In this document: one piece after another, positions 1 to 9,001 of the stretch | Layout of the letters: each line of letters starts with the position of its first letter | How positions within the stretch are numbered: position 1 is the stretch's first letter | DNA from: a virus | DNA length: 64,000 bases | Direction: 5' to 3' (one strand) | Virus record (IMG/VR): IMGVR_UViG_3300044825_000714 | Location: 1-64,000 of that record | Notes under the pieces: model-generated | Told to the model about the DNA's origin: nothing | Seen by the model: the letters and a program-made list of their open reading frames with translations, nothing else | Databases searched by the model: none | Made by a program: the position numbers and the translations under genes

Positions 1-2
1 AA

Positions 3-68
3 ATCGTGGATGTCGCTGACATCCCGACCGATCGCACGTTCCGCGCAGCATGGGAGTACGCAGCATGA
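3..68 (+). CDS. Tail-fibre-associated protein, C-terminal fragment (5' end outside window)
   Basis: An open frame entering from the left edge reads IVDVADIPTDRTFRAAWEY and stops at 66-68. The DIPTDRTFR...W signature is a recurrent C-terminus of small phage proteins encoded next to tail fibres. Its TGA overlaps the ATG of the next gene (ATGA), which suggests translational coupling. Only 21 residues are visible, so function is inferred from motif and place. Confidence 0.6.
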   Translation: MVDVADIPTDRTFRAAWEYAA

Positions 69-304
69 TCACCATCAACATCGACAAAGCCAAGGCCATC
101 GGCCATGACATGCGCCGTGCTGCGCGTGCTGCCGAGTTCGCGCCATACGACGACGCTATTGCGAAGCAGATTCCCGGTCAGGCAGAAGGTGCTGAAGCAG
201 CCCGTCAGTTAATCCGTGAGAAGTATGCTGCCATCCAGACGGCGATTGATGCGGCTGTTACCCCGGATGAAATCAAGGCCGCGCTTGAAGGAGCCGCACA
301 ATGA
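65..304 (+). CDS. Small conserved phage protein next to tail fibre genes
   Basis: A 79-residue protein beginning MITINIDKAKAIGHDMRRAA. I chose ATG 65 over the upstream ATG 50 because 65 overlaps the preceding stop as ATGA and because relatives start at this point. It is mostly helical and charged, with no signal peptide or membrane segment. Proteins of this type usually sit directly after the DRTFR-type protein in tail-fibre cassettes. A role in fibre assembly is possible but not shown. It overlaps the following endonuclease gene by 4 nt. Confidence 0.7.
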   Translation: MITINIDKAKAIGHDMRRAARAAEFAPYDDAIAKQIPGQAEGAEAARQLIREKYAAIQTAIDAAVTPDEIKAALEGAAQ

Positions 305-870
305 GCCAAGTGTTCGGCGTCTACTTGCACTGCCGACCAAACGGGGAGCCTTTTTATGTAGGCAAGGGCACGCGCAAGCGCGCACGCGATTTTTATTCTG
401 GGCGTAATTCGCATCACAAGCGGATTGTTGCCAAGTACGGCAAGGGTGCCATTCTTGCGCGGTTCATGGAGTGTGACAGCGAAGACTCCGCGTTGTCGCT
501 GGAGGCGTGTTTGATAGCTGCATTCAAGAATGCGGGTTTTGACATGGCCAACTATTCTTCTGGTGGAGAAAGAGGCCGAGGCTGGGCGCTCAGCGAAGAA
601 GCCAAACAAGCCATGTCGCGTGCAAAACAAGGACGCCGTCATTCCGAAGAACACAAAGCCGCGATAGGCGCGGCGCTCCGTGGCAAAAGTAGGAAGCCGC
701 TTTCCGAAGAGCGACGGGCGCAAATCGGGGTGTACGCAAAAGGCAAGGCTTGGTTTAATAACGGTGCAGCAACTGTTTTTTGTAAGCCAGAACTTGCACC
801 AGAAGGCTACGTGCCGGGGCGAATTGCGCCGTGGCTAAAACGCGAAAGGAAACAACGTGTCACAAATTAA
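301..870 (+). CDS. GIY-YIG homing endonuclease with NUMOD3 repeats
   Basis: A 189-residue protein. The N-terminus carries the GIY-YIG nuclease signature (GVYLHC...FYVGKGTRKRARDF, about residues 6-30) with a downstream glutamate region (SLEACLIAAF). The centre and C-terminal part carry NUMOD3-type DNA-binding repeats (LSEEAKQAMSRAKQGRRHSEEH, then a second SEERRAQIG copy, residues 95-150). Such free-standing enzymes cut DNA at intron- or gene-less alleles and spread by repair. It starts in an ATGA overlap with the gene before and overlaps the next gene by 14 nt. That tight packing is unusual for a mobile gene and suggests long residence. Confidence 0.88.
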   Translation: MSQVFGVYLHCRPNGEPFYVGKGTRKRARDFYSGRNSHHKRIVAKYGKGAILARFMECDSEDSALSLEACLIAAFKNAGFDMANYSSGGERGRGWALSEEAKQAMSRAKQGRRHSEEHKAAIGAALRGKSRKPLSEERRAQIGVYAKGKAWFNNGAATVFCKPELAPEGYVPGRIAPWLKRERKQRVTN

Positions 871-1714
871 AGTTCAAGGCAACGCCTCGGGCACGGGCAT
901 CTTCACGATTACCTCGCCCAACAGCAACAACAACCAGACCCTGACGCTGCCGGACAGCACGGGGACGGTGCTGACAAAATCTGGCACCTACGTCGCGACT
1001 TCTGATTTAGGCTCAGGAACCGCAAACAGCAGCACTTATCTTCGTGGTGACCAGACGTGGGCGACGGTTACTTCGCTCCCCGGCGCACAAGCGCAGGTCT
1101 TTACTGGCAACGGCACGTTCACCATCCCGACGGGCATAACCGCGATTAAGGTCACTGTTCAAGGCGGTGGTGGAGGCGGTGGCGGGTCTACCTATGCTAA
1201 TTGCTCTGTTGGATACGGAGGAAGTGGTGGTGGCGGCGGGTGTGCTATTACATGGCTTACCGGACTAACACCCGGCAATACGTTGAGTGTCACTGTTGGT
1301 GGTGCGGGGTCAGCAGGTTCATCTAGTGCTGGTGCTGGCGGTACTGGTGGTACTTCTTCTGTTGCCTCTGGGACGCAGACAATTACAACGATTAGTGGCA
1401 CCGGAGGCAGCGGGGGCGCCGGGGGCGCTGGTGGTGCGTCGCAAGGGAATGGCGGTGCTGGTGGCGGGACTTCGGGCGGCACCATTTCTTTTACTGGGCA
1501 AAGTGGAAGAAGCGGTTTGTCTCTGCAAAATGCAGGAAGCTCCACGGGTGGTCACTCGCTTTTTGGCCTTGGGGGGCAACAAACAACAGCGAGTCGCACT
1601 GTGTCGTCTGTTGGAACTGGTTATGGTGCTGGCGGTACTGGTGCAGGTTCTAGTAATCAATCGAATTACGCTGGCGCGGCGGGCACTGCGGGCCTTGTTA
1701 TTTTTGAATGGTGA
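857..1714 (+). CDS. Glycine-rich tail fibre protein
   Basis: A 285-residue protein. It begins with a typical fibre attachment segment (MSQIKVQGNASGTGIFTITSP, then LTLPDSTGTVL), a central segment VTSLPGAQAQVFTGNGTFTIP, and a long polyglycine sandwich region from about residue 110 to the end. It closes with AGTAGLVIFEW, a common fibre-tip ending. The start is GTG with AAGGAA upstream. It probably binds the host surface. Gly-rich tips evolve quickly and set host range in other phages (established for several fibre families); the specific receptor cannot be read. Confidence 0.8.
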   Translation: MSQIKVQGNASGTGIFTITSPNSNNNQTLTLPDSTGTVLTKSGTYVATSDLGSGTANSSTYLRGDQTWATVTSLPGAQAQVFTGNGTFTIPTGITAIKVTVQGGGGGGGGSTYANCSVGYGGSGGGGGCAITWLTGLTPGNTLSVTVGGAGSAGSSSAGAGGTGGTSSVASGTQTITTISGTGGSGGAGGAGGASQGNGGAGGGTSGGTISFTGQSGRSGLSLQNAGSSTGGHSLFGLGGQQTTASRTVSSVGTGYGAGGTGAGSSNQSNYAGAAGTAGLVIFEW

Positions 1715-1719
1715 TCAGC

Positions 1720-2016
1720 ATGAACAAAAACTACTGCATGGTTAACGTCGAGACCAGCATTTGCGACAACATCTGTTTGTGGGACGGCAACCCTGACACT
1801 TGGACACCGCCATCTGGCTACTTAATGCTTCCTCAAGCTACGACCCCCGCAAAGAATTGGGTGTGGATTGACAACGCGTGGGTGATAGCAAATGAGGGTG
1901 AGGGACAGATCGGCTTTACGTGGGACGGCACCTACCTGACCACCAACGAACCCGAACCCGAGAATGCCGCCATTACCCCAGACGGCGGGGTCACAACCGG
2001 AGCCAAGACGCTGTGA
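1720..2016 (+). CDS. Small tail-fibre-associated protein
   Basis: A 98-residue protein rich in Trp: NICLWDGNPDTWTPPSGY, then WVWIDNAWVIA and GFTWDGTYL. This layout (variable head, WDG..TWTPP, IG/GFTWDG) is common in short proteins between fibre genes. ATG 1720 is preferred; an in-frame ATG at 1708 would overlap the previous gene and add four residues. Function is unknown. A fibre-cap or assembly role is inferred from position only. Confidence 0.7.
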   Translation: MNKNYCMVNVETSICDNICLWDGNPDTWTPPSGYLMLPQATTPAKNWVWIDNAWVIANEGEGQIGFTWDGTYLTTNEPEPENAAITPDGGVTTGAKTL

Positions 2017-2294
2017 CGGCAATGATCGCCCCCCGGTTCATCGTCACGCAAGACGGCACCTCGCTGAACGTGTTCCATGCCAACAAAGGGCAGGGCCTGC
2101 CGCGTCACGAGCACGCCTACGCACACCTGACCATGTGCCACGCGGGAAGCTGCATCGTACGCAAGGAAGGCCGGGAGTTGGTGATGACCAAGGACACGCA
2201 GCCGGTGAATCTCGTGGGCAACGAGTGGCATGAAATCGAAGCACTTGAGGACGGCACGGTGTTCGTGAACGTCTTTGCAGAAGGGAAATACTAA
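2013..2294 (+). CDS. Cupin-domain protein in the fibre cassette
   Basis: About 93 residues forming one small beta-barrel cupin. Metal-type positions are visible in LPRHEHAYAHLTMCHAGSC and later NEWHEIEALEDGTVFVN, which fit cupin motif 1 (H-x-H) and motif 2. GTG 2013 overlaps the previous TGA as GTGA; ATG 2022 is an alternative three codons in. Cupins in phage fibre loci may bind or modify sugars, but no substrate can be read from the sequence. It ends directly before the next ATG. Confidence 0.7.
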   Translation: MTAMIAPRFIVTQDGTSLNVFHANKGQGLPRHEHAYAHLTMCHAGSCIVRKEGRELVMTKDTQPVNLVGNEWHEIEALEDGTVFVNVFAEGKY

Positions 2295-3416
2295 ATGTCC
2301 GTCGTAAAAGCAAACACCTACCAAGACGCCAGCGGCGGCAGCAACGCTGTCTTCAGTGGTGTCGCCTCGCCGCCCAACTCGATGGGGTTCAGGAATCGCA
2401 TCATCAATGGGGATATGCGGATCGACCAGAGGAATGCTGGGGCGAGTGTGACGCCTGCGGACGGGGCTTACACTTTAGACCGATGGTCTGTGTATCAGTT
2501 TGTTGCGTCGAAATTTTCTGTGCAGCAAAACGCAGGCGCTGTCACGCCACCAACGGGGTTTTCTAACTACCTTGGGGTGACTTCATTGTCCGCGTACACC
2601 GTGCTGTCTGGTGGGGCCAATACTGTCCAGCAAGCAATTGAGGGTTTTAATACTGCGGATTTAGCGTGGGGAACCGCAAATGCTCAAGCAGTCACTTTGT
2701 CATTTTGGGTTCGTTCAAGCCTGACAGGAACTTTTGGTGGTGCTATACAAAACTCTGCCGCCAATAGAAGCTACCCATTTTCTTTCACCATCAGTGCTGC
2801 AAGTACTTGGGAATACAAGACCATCACCATTTCGGGCGACACAACCGGCACTTGGGTAGGTGCAACCAACGGCGTTGGGCTGAGAGTGTTTTTTGGTCTT
2901 GGCGTTGGCTCTACTTATAGCGGAACTGCGGGGGCATGGGCTGGCGCACAATATTTTTCAGCCACCGGCGCAACCAGCGTAGTCGGCACCAACGGAGCCA
3001 CCTTCTACATCACCGGCGTCCAGCTTGAAGCTGGCACTGTGGCCTCGCCGTTTGAGCGCAGGGACTACGGGCGTGAGTTGGCGATGTGTCAGCGGTATTA
3101 CTGGAAAATGACTAGTGTTGTCGTAGATACGATTGTTACGGCTTCTGGGGTACTTGGAAGCGCGACCAACGCGCAGGTTTATTTTAAGTATCCCCAGACA
3201 ATGCGGTCGTCTCCAACGTTTTCGCAGAACTTGATGAATATCAGCAACGGTGTAAATGGCCAGCCAATTTTAAGTTTCGGAGGGGCTTTTGGTTTGGATT
3301 CCGCATTCTTGAGCTGCACCACTTCATCGATTGGCAGTGGCGCTGCGACGCAAGCCGCAATCATGTACATGAACAACAACGCCAGCGCATTTGTTGCTGC
3401 CAGCGCGGAGCTTTGA
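2295..3416 (+). CDS. Tail fibre / receptor-type virion protein
   Basis: A 373-residue protein. Near residue 30 it has MGFRNRIINGDMRIDQRNAG, then YTLDRWSVYQ, an arrangement seen in many phage fibre proteins. The middle is beta-rich with jelly-roll character (FWVRSSLTGTFGGAI...YPFSFTI), and FYITGVQLEAGTVASPFERR follows. The carbohydrate-binding-like centre suggests a role in surface recognition. No catalytic residues of a depolymerase are obvious. The stop at 3414-3416 lies just before the next start. Confidence 0.78.
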   Translation: MSVVKANTYQDASGGSNAVFSGVASPPNSMGFRNRIINGDMRIDQRNAGASVTPADGAYTLDRWSVYQFVASKFSVQQNAGAVTPPTGFSNYLGVTSLSAYTVLSGGANTVQQAIEGFNTADLAWGTANAQAVTLSFWVRSSLTGTFGGAIQNSAANRSYPFSFTISAASTWEYKTITISGDTTGTWVGATNGVGLRVFFGLGVGSTYSGTAGAWAGAQYFSATGATSVVGTNGATFYITGVQLEAGTVASPFERRDYGRELAMCQRYYWKMTSVVVDTIVTASGVLGSATNAQVYFKYPQTMRSSPTFSQNLMNISNGVNGQPILSFGGAFGLDSAFLSCTTSSIGSGAATQAAIMYMNNNASAFVAASAEL

Positions 3417-3418
3417 CT

Positions 3419-3676
3419 ATGTATAAATTACCTGATGTCTTACTTCTTGGGGCTGTTCCGCCATGCGTCACTCGCCTTGCGGATGGCGCAGTCATCCCCT
3501 TCGACCCCGCCAACACCGATGCCAAGGAGTTCGCTAAGTGGCTTCAGGCTGGAAACAAGCCTGACCCCGCTGAAGAGGGTGGCGTGGTGACGGACGAGTG
3601 GGTTGCAGAGACCATCGCGAAGTTGATCCCTGCCGAAGGAAACCAGCCGCTGCCTGCGGATGAGCCGACGGAGTAA
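3419..3676 (+). CDS. Hypothetical small tail-region protein
   Basis: An 85-residue acidic protein (MYKLPDVLLLGAVPPCVTRL...IPFDPANTDAKEFAKWLQAG). A TTG at 3413 would also be in frame and overlap the previous stop, but ATG 3419 is the simpler start. No domain is recognised. It resembles the short acidic proteins that sit between fibre and lysis genes. No signal peptide or membrane helix. Confidence 0.6.
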   Translation: MYKLPDVLLLGAVPPCVTRLADGAVIPFDPANTDAKEFAKWLQAGNKPDPAEEGGVVTDEWVAETIAKLIPAEGNQPLPADEPTE

Positions 3677-3682
3677 ACCGGT

Positions 3683-4099
3683 ATGGAAGATACCCAGCAC
3701 CAGATCGCCCTGCTGAAAGCGCAGGCGCGGGCGGAGTTGAACCGCCTCGAAGCCCAGAGCACCGCCAAGGATGTTGCGGGCAAAGCCATCGGCAAGCACG
3801 GGCTTGCGTACATCACGGCCATCGTCGTTGTGGGCGTAGGTGCCAGTCTGGCGCTGGAGGAGTCCAAGATCGCTGCGGTGATCGGTCTGGTGTCTGCCGC
3901 CCTGACGGCGCTGATCTCCATGCTCAACGGAATTGCAGGTGCGTCTCCCAAACAGGACAAGCCCGAGTTCGAGATCATGAAGCAACTGATTGACAAGCTG
4001 GACCGGCTGGACCGCCAAGAGCAGCCCATGCGTGTGGATGTTGAAGGCACCAAGGTCACCGTCACCAAGGGCGACGACAAGGTCACGGCAGGGGGATGA
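3683..4099 (+). CDS. Membrane protein upstream of the holin
   Basis: A 138-residue protein. A charged N-terminal helix (about 1-38) is followed by two hydrophobic helices (AYITAIVVVGVGASLAL and AAVIGLVSAALTALISML) and a soluble tail with a helix and a short beta end (VDVEGTKVTVTK). It lies directly upstream of the 3-TM holin and endolysin. It could be a second holin, an antiholin or another envelope protein. Nothing in the sequence decides between these. Confidence 0.65.
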   Translation: MEDTQHQIALLKAQARAELNRLEAQSTAKDVAGKAIGKHGLAYITAIVVVGVGASLALEESKIAAVIGLVSAALTALISMLNGIAGASPKQDKPEFEIMKQLIDKLDRLDRQEQPMRVDVEGTKVTVTKGDDKVTAGG

Positions 4100-4100
4100 C

Positions 4101-4589
4101 ATGGATTGGCTCAAACAAATTGCCCCCACTGTGGCGTCTGCGCTGGGCGGCCCTCTTGCGGGCATGGCAGTCGCTGCCATTTCTAAAGCCATCGGCGTCG
4201 AAGAGGACAAGGTCAACGACCTGATCTCCAGCAACAAAATGTCCGCCGAGCAGATCGCGCAGTTGAAGATTGCCGAGATCGAACTCCAAAAGCAGGCCAA
4301 CGAACTCGGTCTGAACTTCGAGAAGTTGGCGGTGGATGACAGGAAGAGCGCCCGTGAGATGCAGATGACGACGCGCTCGCTAGTGCCTCCAATTCTGGCT
4401 GGGACCATTACGCTGGGCTTCTTCGGCATCCTGATCCTGCTGCTGCTGGGCAAGGTCGAGGGCGACAACAACACCATCCTGATCATGCTGGGCTCGCTTT
4501 CTACCGCATGGACTGGGATCATTGCTTACTATTTTGGTTCTAGCGCAGGTTCGCAAGCCAAGACGGAACTCATGGCCGGTAAAAAATGA
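4101..4589 (+). CDS. 3-TM holin
   Basis: A 162-residue protein matching the 3-TM/GTA-type holin layout: hydrophobic N-terminal segment (APTVASALGGPLAGMAVAAI), a long amphipathic middle (EEDKVNDLI...QKQANELGLNFEKLAVDDRKSAREM), then two hydrophobic helices (LVPPILAGTITLGFFGILILL and ILIMLGSLSTAWTGIIAYYFG). Holins form inner-membrane lesions that let the endolysin reach the cell wall. ATG 4101 was chosen because it is where family members begin. Its stop overlaps the endolysin start as ATGA. Confidence 0.85.
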   Translation: MDWLKQIAPTVASALGGPLAGMAVAAISKAIGVEEDKVNDLISSNKMSAEQIAQLKIAEIELQKQANELGLNFEKLAVDDRKSAREMQMTTRSLVPPILAGTITLGFFGILILLLLGKVEGDNNTILIMLGSLSTAWTGIIAYYFGSSAGSQAKTELMAGKK

Positions 4590-5194
4590 CCATCCTCGCC
4601 CTGACTGAGACCCTGACCAAACTCAAGATCGACCCGTCGTGGGCCGAGCCGCTGGCGGAAGTCTTCCATCGCTACGAGATCAACACCCCGGCGCGGCAGG
4701 CTGCGTTCATTGGGCAGTGTGCGCATGAGTCCATGAACTTCAAGGTGCTGGAGGAGAACCTCAACTACTCCGCCGAGGCGCTGATGCGTACGTGGCCGAG
4801 CCGTTTCCCGACGCTGGAGTTCGCCCAGCAGTACGCCCGCAACCCTGAAAAAATCGCCAACCGGGTCTATGGTGGGCGCATGGGCAACGGCACGGAAGAG
4901 ACTGGGGACGGCTGGCTGTATCACGGCAGGGGGCTGATTCAGCTTACCGGCAAGGACAACTACATGCTGGCCTCGGACGCCCTGAACCAAGACTTCATTC
5001 ACTCCCCGGATTACTTGCTGGTGCCGCGCTGGGCCGCGCTGTCTGCTGGGTGGTATTGGAACAAGCGCAACCTCAATAAAGAGGCCGACGCCAAGGACTT
5101 CGTCGGGATGACCAAAAAGATCAACGGCGGTACGATTGGGCTTGACGACCGGATTGCGCACATCAAGCATGCGCAAGAGGTGCTGACCGCTTAA
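4586..5194 (+). CDS. Endolysin, glycoside hydrolase family 19
   Basis: A 202-residue single-domain enzyme. The first catalytic glutamate is in FIGQCAHESMNF (about residue 49) and the second in the following EENLNYSAE segment. The downstream YGGRMGNG...GDGWLYHGRGLIQLTGKDNY block is diagnostic for GH19 lysozyme/chitinase-like endolysins. It should cleave the glycan backbone of peptidoglycan. No signal peptide is present, so release depends on the holin it is coupled to by a 4-nt overlap. Confidence 0.93.
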   Translation: MTILALTETLTKLKIDPSWAEPLAEVFHRYEINTPARQAAFIGQCAHESMNFKVLEENLNYSAEALMRTWPSRFPTLEFAQQYARNPEKIANRVYGGRMGNGTEETGDGWLYHGRGLIQLTGKDNYMLASDALNQDFIHSPDYLLVPRWAALSAGWYWNKRNLNKEADAKDFVGMTKKINGGTIGLDDRIAHIKHAQEVLTA

Positions 5195-5203
5195 AGGCCA
5201 TCC

Positions 5204-7549
5204 ATGCCGCTTCAGAAAATCCTTTTCAAACCCGGAGTCAACCGCGAGAACACGCGGTATACGACCGAAGGCGGGTGGTACGACTGCGACAAGGTTCGCT
5301 TTCGCCAAGGCACGCCAGAAAAGGTGGGCGGTTGGGAACGCATCTCTGCCTACACCTACGAAGGCGTGTGTCGTTCGCTGTGGACTTGGGGCACGATCAC
5401 CAACCCCACGGTACTCACGGGCGTGGGCACCAACAAGAAGTTTTACATTGCAGAGGGCGGCGCGTACAACGACATCACGCCGATCCGCGACTATGAAGGG
5501 CCGCTAAGCAATCCGTTTGCTGCTACCACCGGGTCCACGACGATCACAGTCACTGACAACGCGCATGGATGCCAGACGGGCGACTACGTGACGTTCCTCG
5601 GGGCGCAAGCGCTGAGTACGCAGACTTTCACGCGGTCCTCGGCTACGGACTTTGTCCTGTCCACGGCGCTGGCGAACAACACCCCGGTACTGCTGTCTGT
5701 TTCTGCTGGCGGGTCTTTGCCGACCGGCTTGCTCACGGGGGTGCAGTATTTTGTGAAGGTGGTCTCGGGCACCACGATTAACTTTACCAACGTGGTGGAC
5801 GGCGCGGCGATTAACACCACCACGGCGGGTTCGGGAACGTTCTCTCTGGAAGTGAACCAAGGCATCACCTCGGCGGTACTCAACCAGAACTTCGAAGTCA
5901 CCGTCGTCAACACCAACAGCTACACGATTCAAAGCCCGGTGGCTGCGACGGCCTACGATGTGGGCGGGGGCGGCACGTCTGTCTACGCGGCTTACGAAGT
6001 TCCCACGGGCAGCGAGATTGTCACACCGCTCAGTGGTTGGGGCGCTGGCACTTGGAGTTCCGGTCCGTGGGGCATCGGCACTACGACGCTGATCGGTGCG
6101 CGGCTTTGGTATCAGAACAACTTTGGTGAAGACCTCATCTTCGGGTATCGGGGCGGCGCTCTGTACTACTGGAATGCCAAGATTGGCGTGACGCCCGAAG
6201 TCTTCACAGTGACGATTGCCTCTCCAGCGGTGGTGACGTTTGCCAGTTCAGAGTTGGTGGACGGCACAGCAGTGGTGCTGGAAACGACGGGCGCGCTGCC
6301 CACGGGCCTCACGGTGGGTACGGTCTACTACGTGCGCAACGCCTCGGGCAGCACCTGTAATCTATCGGCTACACCCAGCGGCGCGCTGATCAACACGTCG
6401 GGCTCTCAGTCTGGCACGCACTACGTGTCGCCTCGCGGCATCCCGGTCACGAGTTTGGCAGGCGCGTCGGACGTGCCGACGGTGGTCAACAACATGATCG
6501 TCTCGGATGTGAGTCGGTTCGTGATTGCGTTTGGCTGCAACCCGCTGGGCGAGACAGTCGTGGACCCGATGCTCATTCGTTGGTCGGATCAGGAATCGGT
6601 GGTGGACTGGACGCCTTCGTCCACAAACCAAGCGGGCGGCGTGCGGCTGTCGCACGGCTCGGAGATTCGTACAGGCGTTCAGTCCCGGCAAGAAGTGCTG
6701 GTCTACACCGACGCGGCGCTGTACTCGCTGCAATACCTTGGGCCTCCGTTTGTTTGGGGTGCGCAGCTTCTGGGCGATAACATCTCGATTGCCGGAGTGA
6801 ACACCGCCATCGTTGCGTCGGGCGTTGCGTACTGGATGGGCGTGGACAAGTTCTACCGCTACGATGGGCGCGTTCAGACCCTGCGTTGTGATCTTCGCCA
6901 GTACATCTACAACGATATCAACCTCGACCAGCAGGACTTGTTCTTCGCGGGGACCAACGAGGGCTTCAACGAGGTCTGGTGGTTTTACTGCTCATCTGGC
7001 TCCACCGTGGTGGATCGCTACGTCGTCTACAACTACGCCGAGGACATCTGGTACTACGGCACGATGGGGCGCACTGCATGGGTGGACTCGGGGCTGAACC
7101 AGTATCCGGTGGGTGCGACGTACGCCAACAATCTTGTGTATCACGAGCTTGGCGTGGACGACAACGTCTCTGGGACCCCCGTGGCGATTGACTCGTACAT
7201 CACCTCGTCGCAGTTCGACATTGGTGACGGCCACGCGTTTGGCTTTATCTGGCGTTTGATTCCAGACATCACATTCCGTGGCTCGACTGCGGCCAGCCCC
7301 CAAGTCACCATGACGCTGCTGCCCCTGCAAAACTCAGGCTCAGGCTACAACTCGCCGCCTTCTGTCGGCGGGGTGGACAACGCCTCTGTGGTGCGCAGCG
7401 CCACGGTCCCGATAGAACAGTTCACGGGGCAGGTCTACATCCGGGTGCGTGGGCGGCAGATGTCGTTCAAGGTGGCGGGCAACCAGCTTGGCCTTCAGTG
7501 GCAGCTTGGCGCGCCGCGTATCGACATCAAGCCTGATGGGAGGAGATGA
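5204..7549 (+). CDS. Large virion protein (tail hub / gp10-like, tentative)
   Basis: A 781-residue protein. The N-terminus (MPLQKILFKPGVNRENTRY, then GGWYDCDKVRFRQGTPEKVGGW) is characteristic of a large structural protein of P22-like and environmental podoviruses. The rest is beta-rich with propeller-like repeats and a segment VVDRYVVYNYAEDIWYYG. By size and place it could be the tail-closing protein analogous to P22 gp10, but this rests on architecture and position. No enzyme motif is seen. Confidence 0.7.
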   Translation: MPLQKILFKPGVNRENTRYTTEGGWYDCDKVRFRQGTPEKVGGWERISAYTYEGVCRSLWTWGTITNPTVLTGVGTNKKFYIAEGGAYNDITPIRDYEGPLSNPFAATTGSTTITVTDNAHGCQTGDYVTFLGAQALSTQTFTRSSATDFVLSTALANNTPVLLSVSAGGSLPTGLLTGVQYFVKVVSGTTINFTNVVDGAAINTTTAGSGTFSLEVNQGITSAVLNQNFEVTVVNTNSYTIQSPVAATAYDVGGGGTSVYAAYEVPTGSEIVTPLSGWGAGTWSSGPWGIGTTTLIGARLWYQNNFGEDLIFGYRGGALYYWNAKIGVTPEVFTVTIASPAVVTFASSELVDGTAVVLETTGALPTGLTVGTVYYVRNASGSTCNLSATPSGALINTSGSQSGTHYVSPRGIPVTSLAGASDVPTVVNNMIVSDVSRFVIAFGCNPLGETVVDPMLIRWSDQESVVDWTPSSTNQAGGVRLSHGSEIRTGVQSRQEVLVYTDAALYSLQYLGPPFVWGAQLLGDNISIAGVNTAIVASGVAYWMGVDKFYRYDGRVQTLRCDLRQYIYNDINLDQQDLFFAGTNEGFNEVWWFYCSSGSTVVDRYVVYNYAEDIWYYGTMGRTAWVDSGLNQYPVGATYANNLVYHELGVDDNVSGTPVAIDSYITSSQFDIGDGHAFGFIWRLIPDITFRGSTAASPQVTMTLLPLQNSGSGYNSPPSVGGVDNASVVRSATVPIEQFTGQVYIRVRGRQMSFKVAGNQLGLQWQLGAPRIDIKPDGRR

Positions 7550-7552
7550 CCC

Positions 7553-8944
7553 ATGACTCTGATCGTCACCTCGCAATACGAACTCAACCGCGTTACAGCG
7601 CCGCGCCTGCCTAACGCACCAGCGGAGTATCGCCAGCAGTATCACGATCAGTTCGCCGACGTTCTGCGTCTGTACTTCAACCGGCTGGACAACATTCTGG
7701 GGCAACTGGTAGCTTCTATGGAAACAATCCCCGTATCAATCGGCGGCACCAACACGGACGCCTTCGGGCGATTGCGGGTCAGCCAGCCTTACACTCTCTT
7801 TGACAGCCAAAACCGCTACGCGGCAGACAATCAGTTTGATGTCTCCACCACCGGGACGGGCACCACGACGTTCCTCTCCAACGAGGCGGCGGTCAAGATG
7901 GAGGTCACCGGGGCAGGTGTGGGGTCAGTGCTGCGCCAGTCCTACCGCTCGTTCCCGTATCAGCCGGGTAAGGGCCTACTGGTCTTGGCGACGTTTGTCA
8001 TGGACAGCAGTCAGAGCTTGAACCTCACCCAGCGGGTGGGCTACTACAACGACGACAACGGCGTGTTCTTTCAGCGCGTGGACGGTACGTACTCTTTTGT
8101 TCTACGTTCTAGCTCCACCCCCACTCCGGGCACCCCCAGCGATGTTCGCACGGTCACGCAGGCTAACTGGAACGGCGACAAGCTGGATGGCACCGGGGCT
8201 TCTGGGCTGACGCTGGACCCCTCCAAGGCGCAGATTCTGTGGATGGACTTTGAGTGGCTGGGTGTTGGATCGGTGCGTTGCGGCTTCATCATTAATGGTG
8301 AGTACATCGTCTGCCACACCTTTGAGAACGCCAACGATATCACCAGCGTATACATGACGACGGCTATCCTGCCGGTTCGTTACGAAATTAAGACTACAAC
8401 GTCAGCGGTGGCAGCGTCCATGAAGGCGATCTGCTGCTCTGTGGTGTCTGAGGGTGGCTTTGAGCAAACCTCCATCGACCATGTGGCGCGGCGCACCACA
8501 TCGTTTACCAACATCGACACCGCCGCGTTCTATCCCATTGTGTCTATCCGTCTGGCGTCGGGCCGCACGGGCGCGGTGGTGTTGCCCAACCGAGTTCAAT
8601 TCCTGCCTCTAACCAGCCAGAACTATGAAGTGGCGCTGATCAAAAATGCTACCCTGACTGGAGCGACTTGGGCGGCGACGGTGCCTTCGGATTCCAACGT
8701 GGATTTTGATGTTGCGGCCACCGCCATGACAGGCGGGACTATTGCCCAGACAGATTATGTAACCTCTACCGGTAGCGGCGGCACGGTAAATACCTCCATA
8801 GCTACCGGCTACAACTGGGACCTTCAGCTTGGGGTGTCGATTGCCGGGGTCAGCGACATTTACACGCTGGGCGTGCGCACGGTCTCCGGGGCAACCAAAG
8901 GAGACGGCGTTGGGTCCCTCTCCTTCTACGACCTGACGCAGTAA
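7553..8944 (+). CDS. Virion structural protein
   Basis: A 463-residue protein. A helical N-terminus (YRQQYHDQFADVLRLYFNRL) is followed by DAFGRLRVSQPYTLFDSQ, a segment seen in many environmental phage virion proteins, and then a beta-sandwich-rich body. It follows the previous virion gene by 3 nt. It probably forms part of the tail or a tail appendage. It is predicted structural from motif and neighbours; the exact location in the particle is unknown. Confidence 0.7.
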   Translation: MTLIVTSQYELNRVTAPRLPNAPAEYRQQYHDQFADVLRLYFNRLDNILGQLVASMETIPVSIGGTNTDAFGRLRVSQPYTLFDSQNRYAADNQFDVSTTGTGTTTFLSNEAAVKMEVTGAGVGSVLRQSYRSFPYQPGKGLLVLATFVMDSSQSLNLTQRVGYYNDDNGVFFQRVDGTYSFVLRSSSTPTPGTPSDVRTVTQANWNGDKLDGTGASGLTLDPSKAQILWMDFEWLGVGSVRCGFIINGEYIVCHTFENANDITSVYMTTAILPVRYEIKTTTSAVAASMKAICCSVVSEGGFEQTSIDHVARRTTSFTNIDTAAFYPIVSIRLASGRTGAVVLPNRVQFLPLTSQNYEVALIKNATLTGATWAATVPSDSNVDFDVAATAMTGGTIAQTDYVTSTGSGGTVNTSIATGYNWDLQLGVSIAGVSDIYTLGVRTVSGATKGDGVGSLSFYDLTQ

Positions 8945-8973
8945 TTGCCTCTGAAAACCCCCCATGTTAGACT
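8945..8973 (+). promoter_or_regulatory. Candidate sigma70 promoter before the ejection genes
   Basis: TTGCCT (8945-8950), 17 nt, TAGACT (8968-8973) lies in the only gap (57 nt) between the virion and ejection genes. Match to consensus is modest, so this is a weak call supported by spacing and location. Confidence 0.3.
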
Positions 8974-9001
8974 CAATTAACCCCTTTTCCGTGAGGCCCC
9001 A

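Noticed and set aside
3413-3418. TTG start for the gene at 3419
   Set aside because: Possible by overlap, but ATG 3419 is two codons downstream and is the more ordinary start codon.
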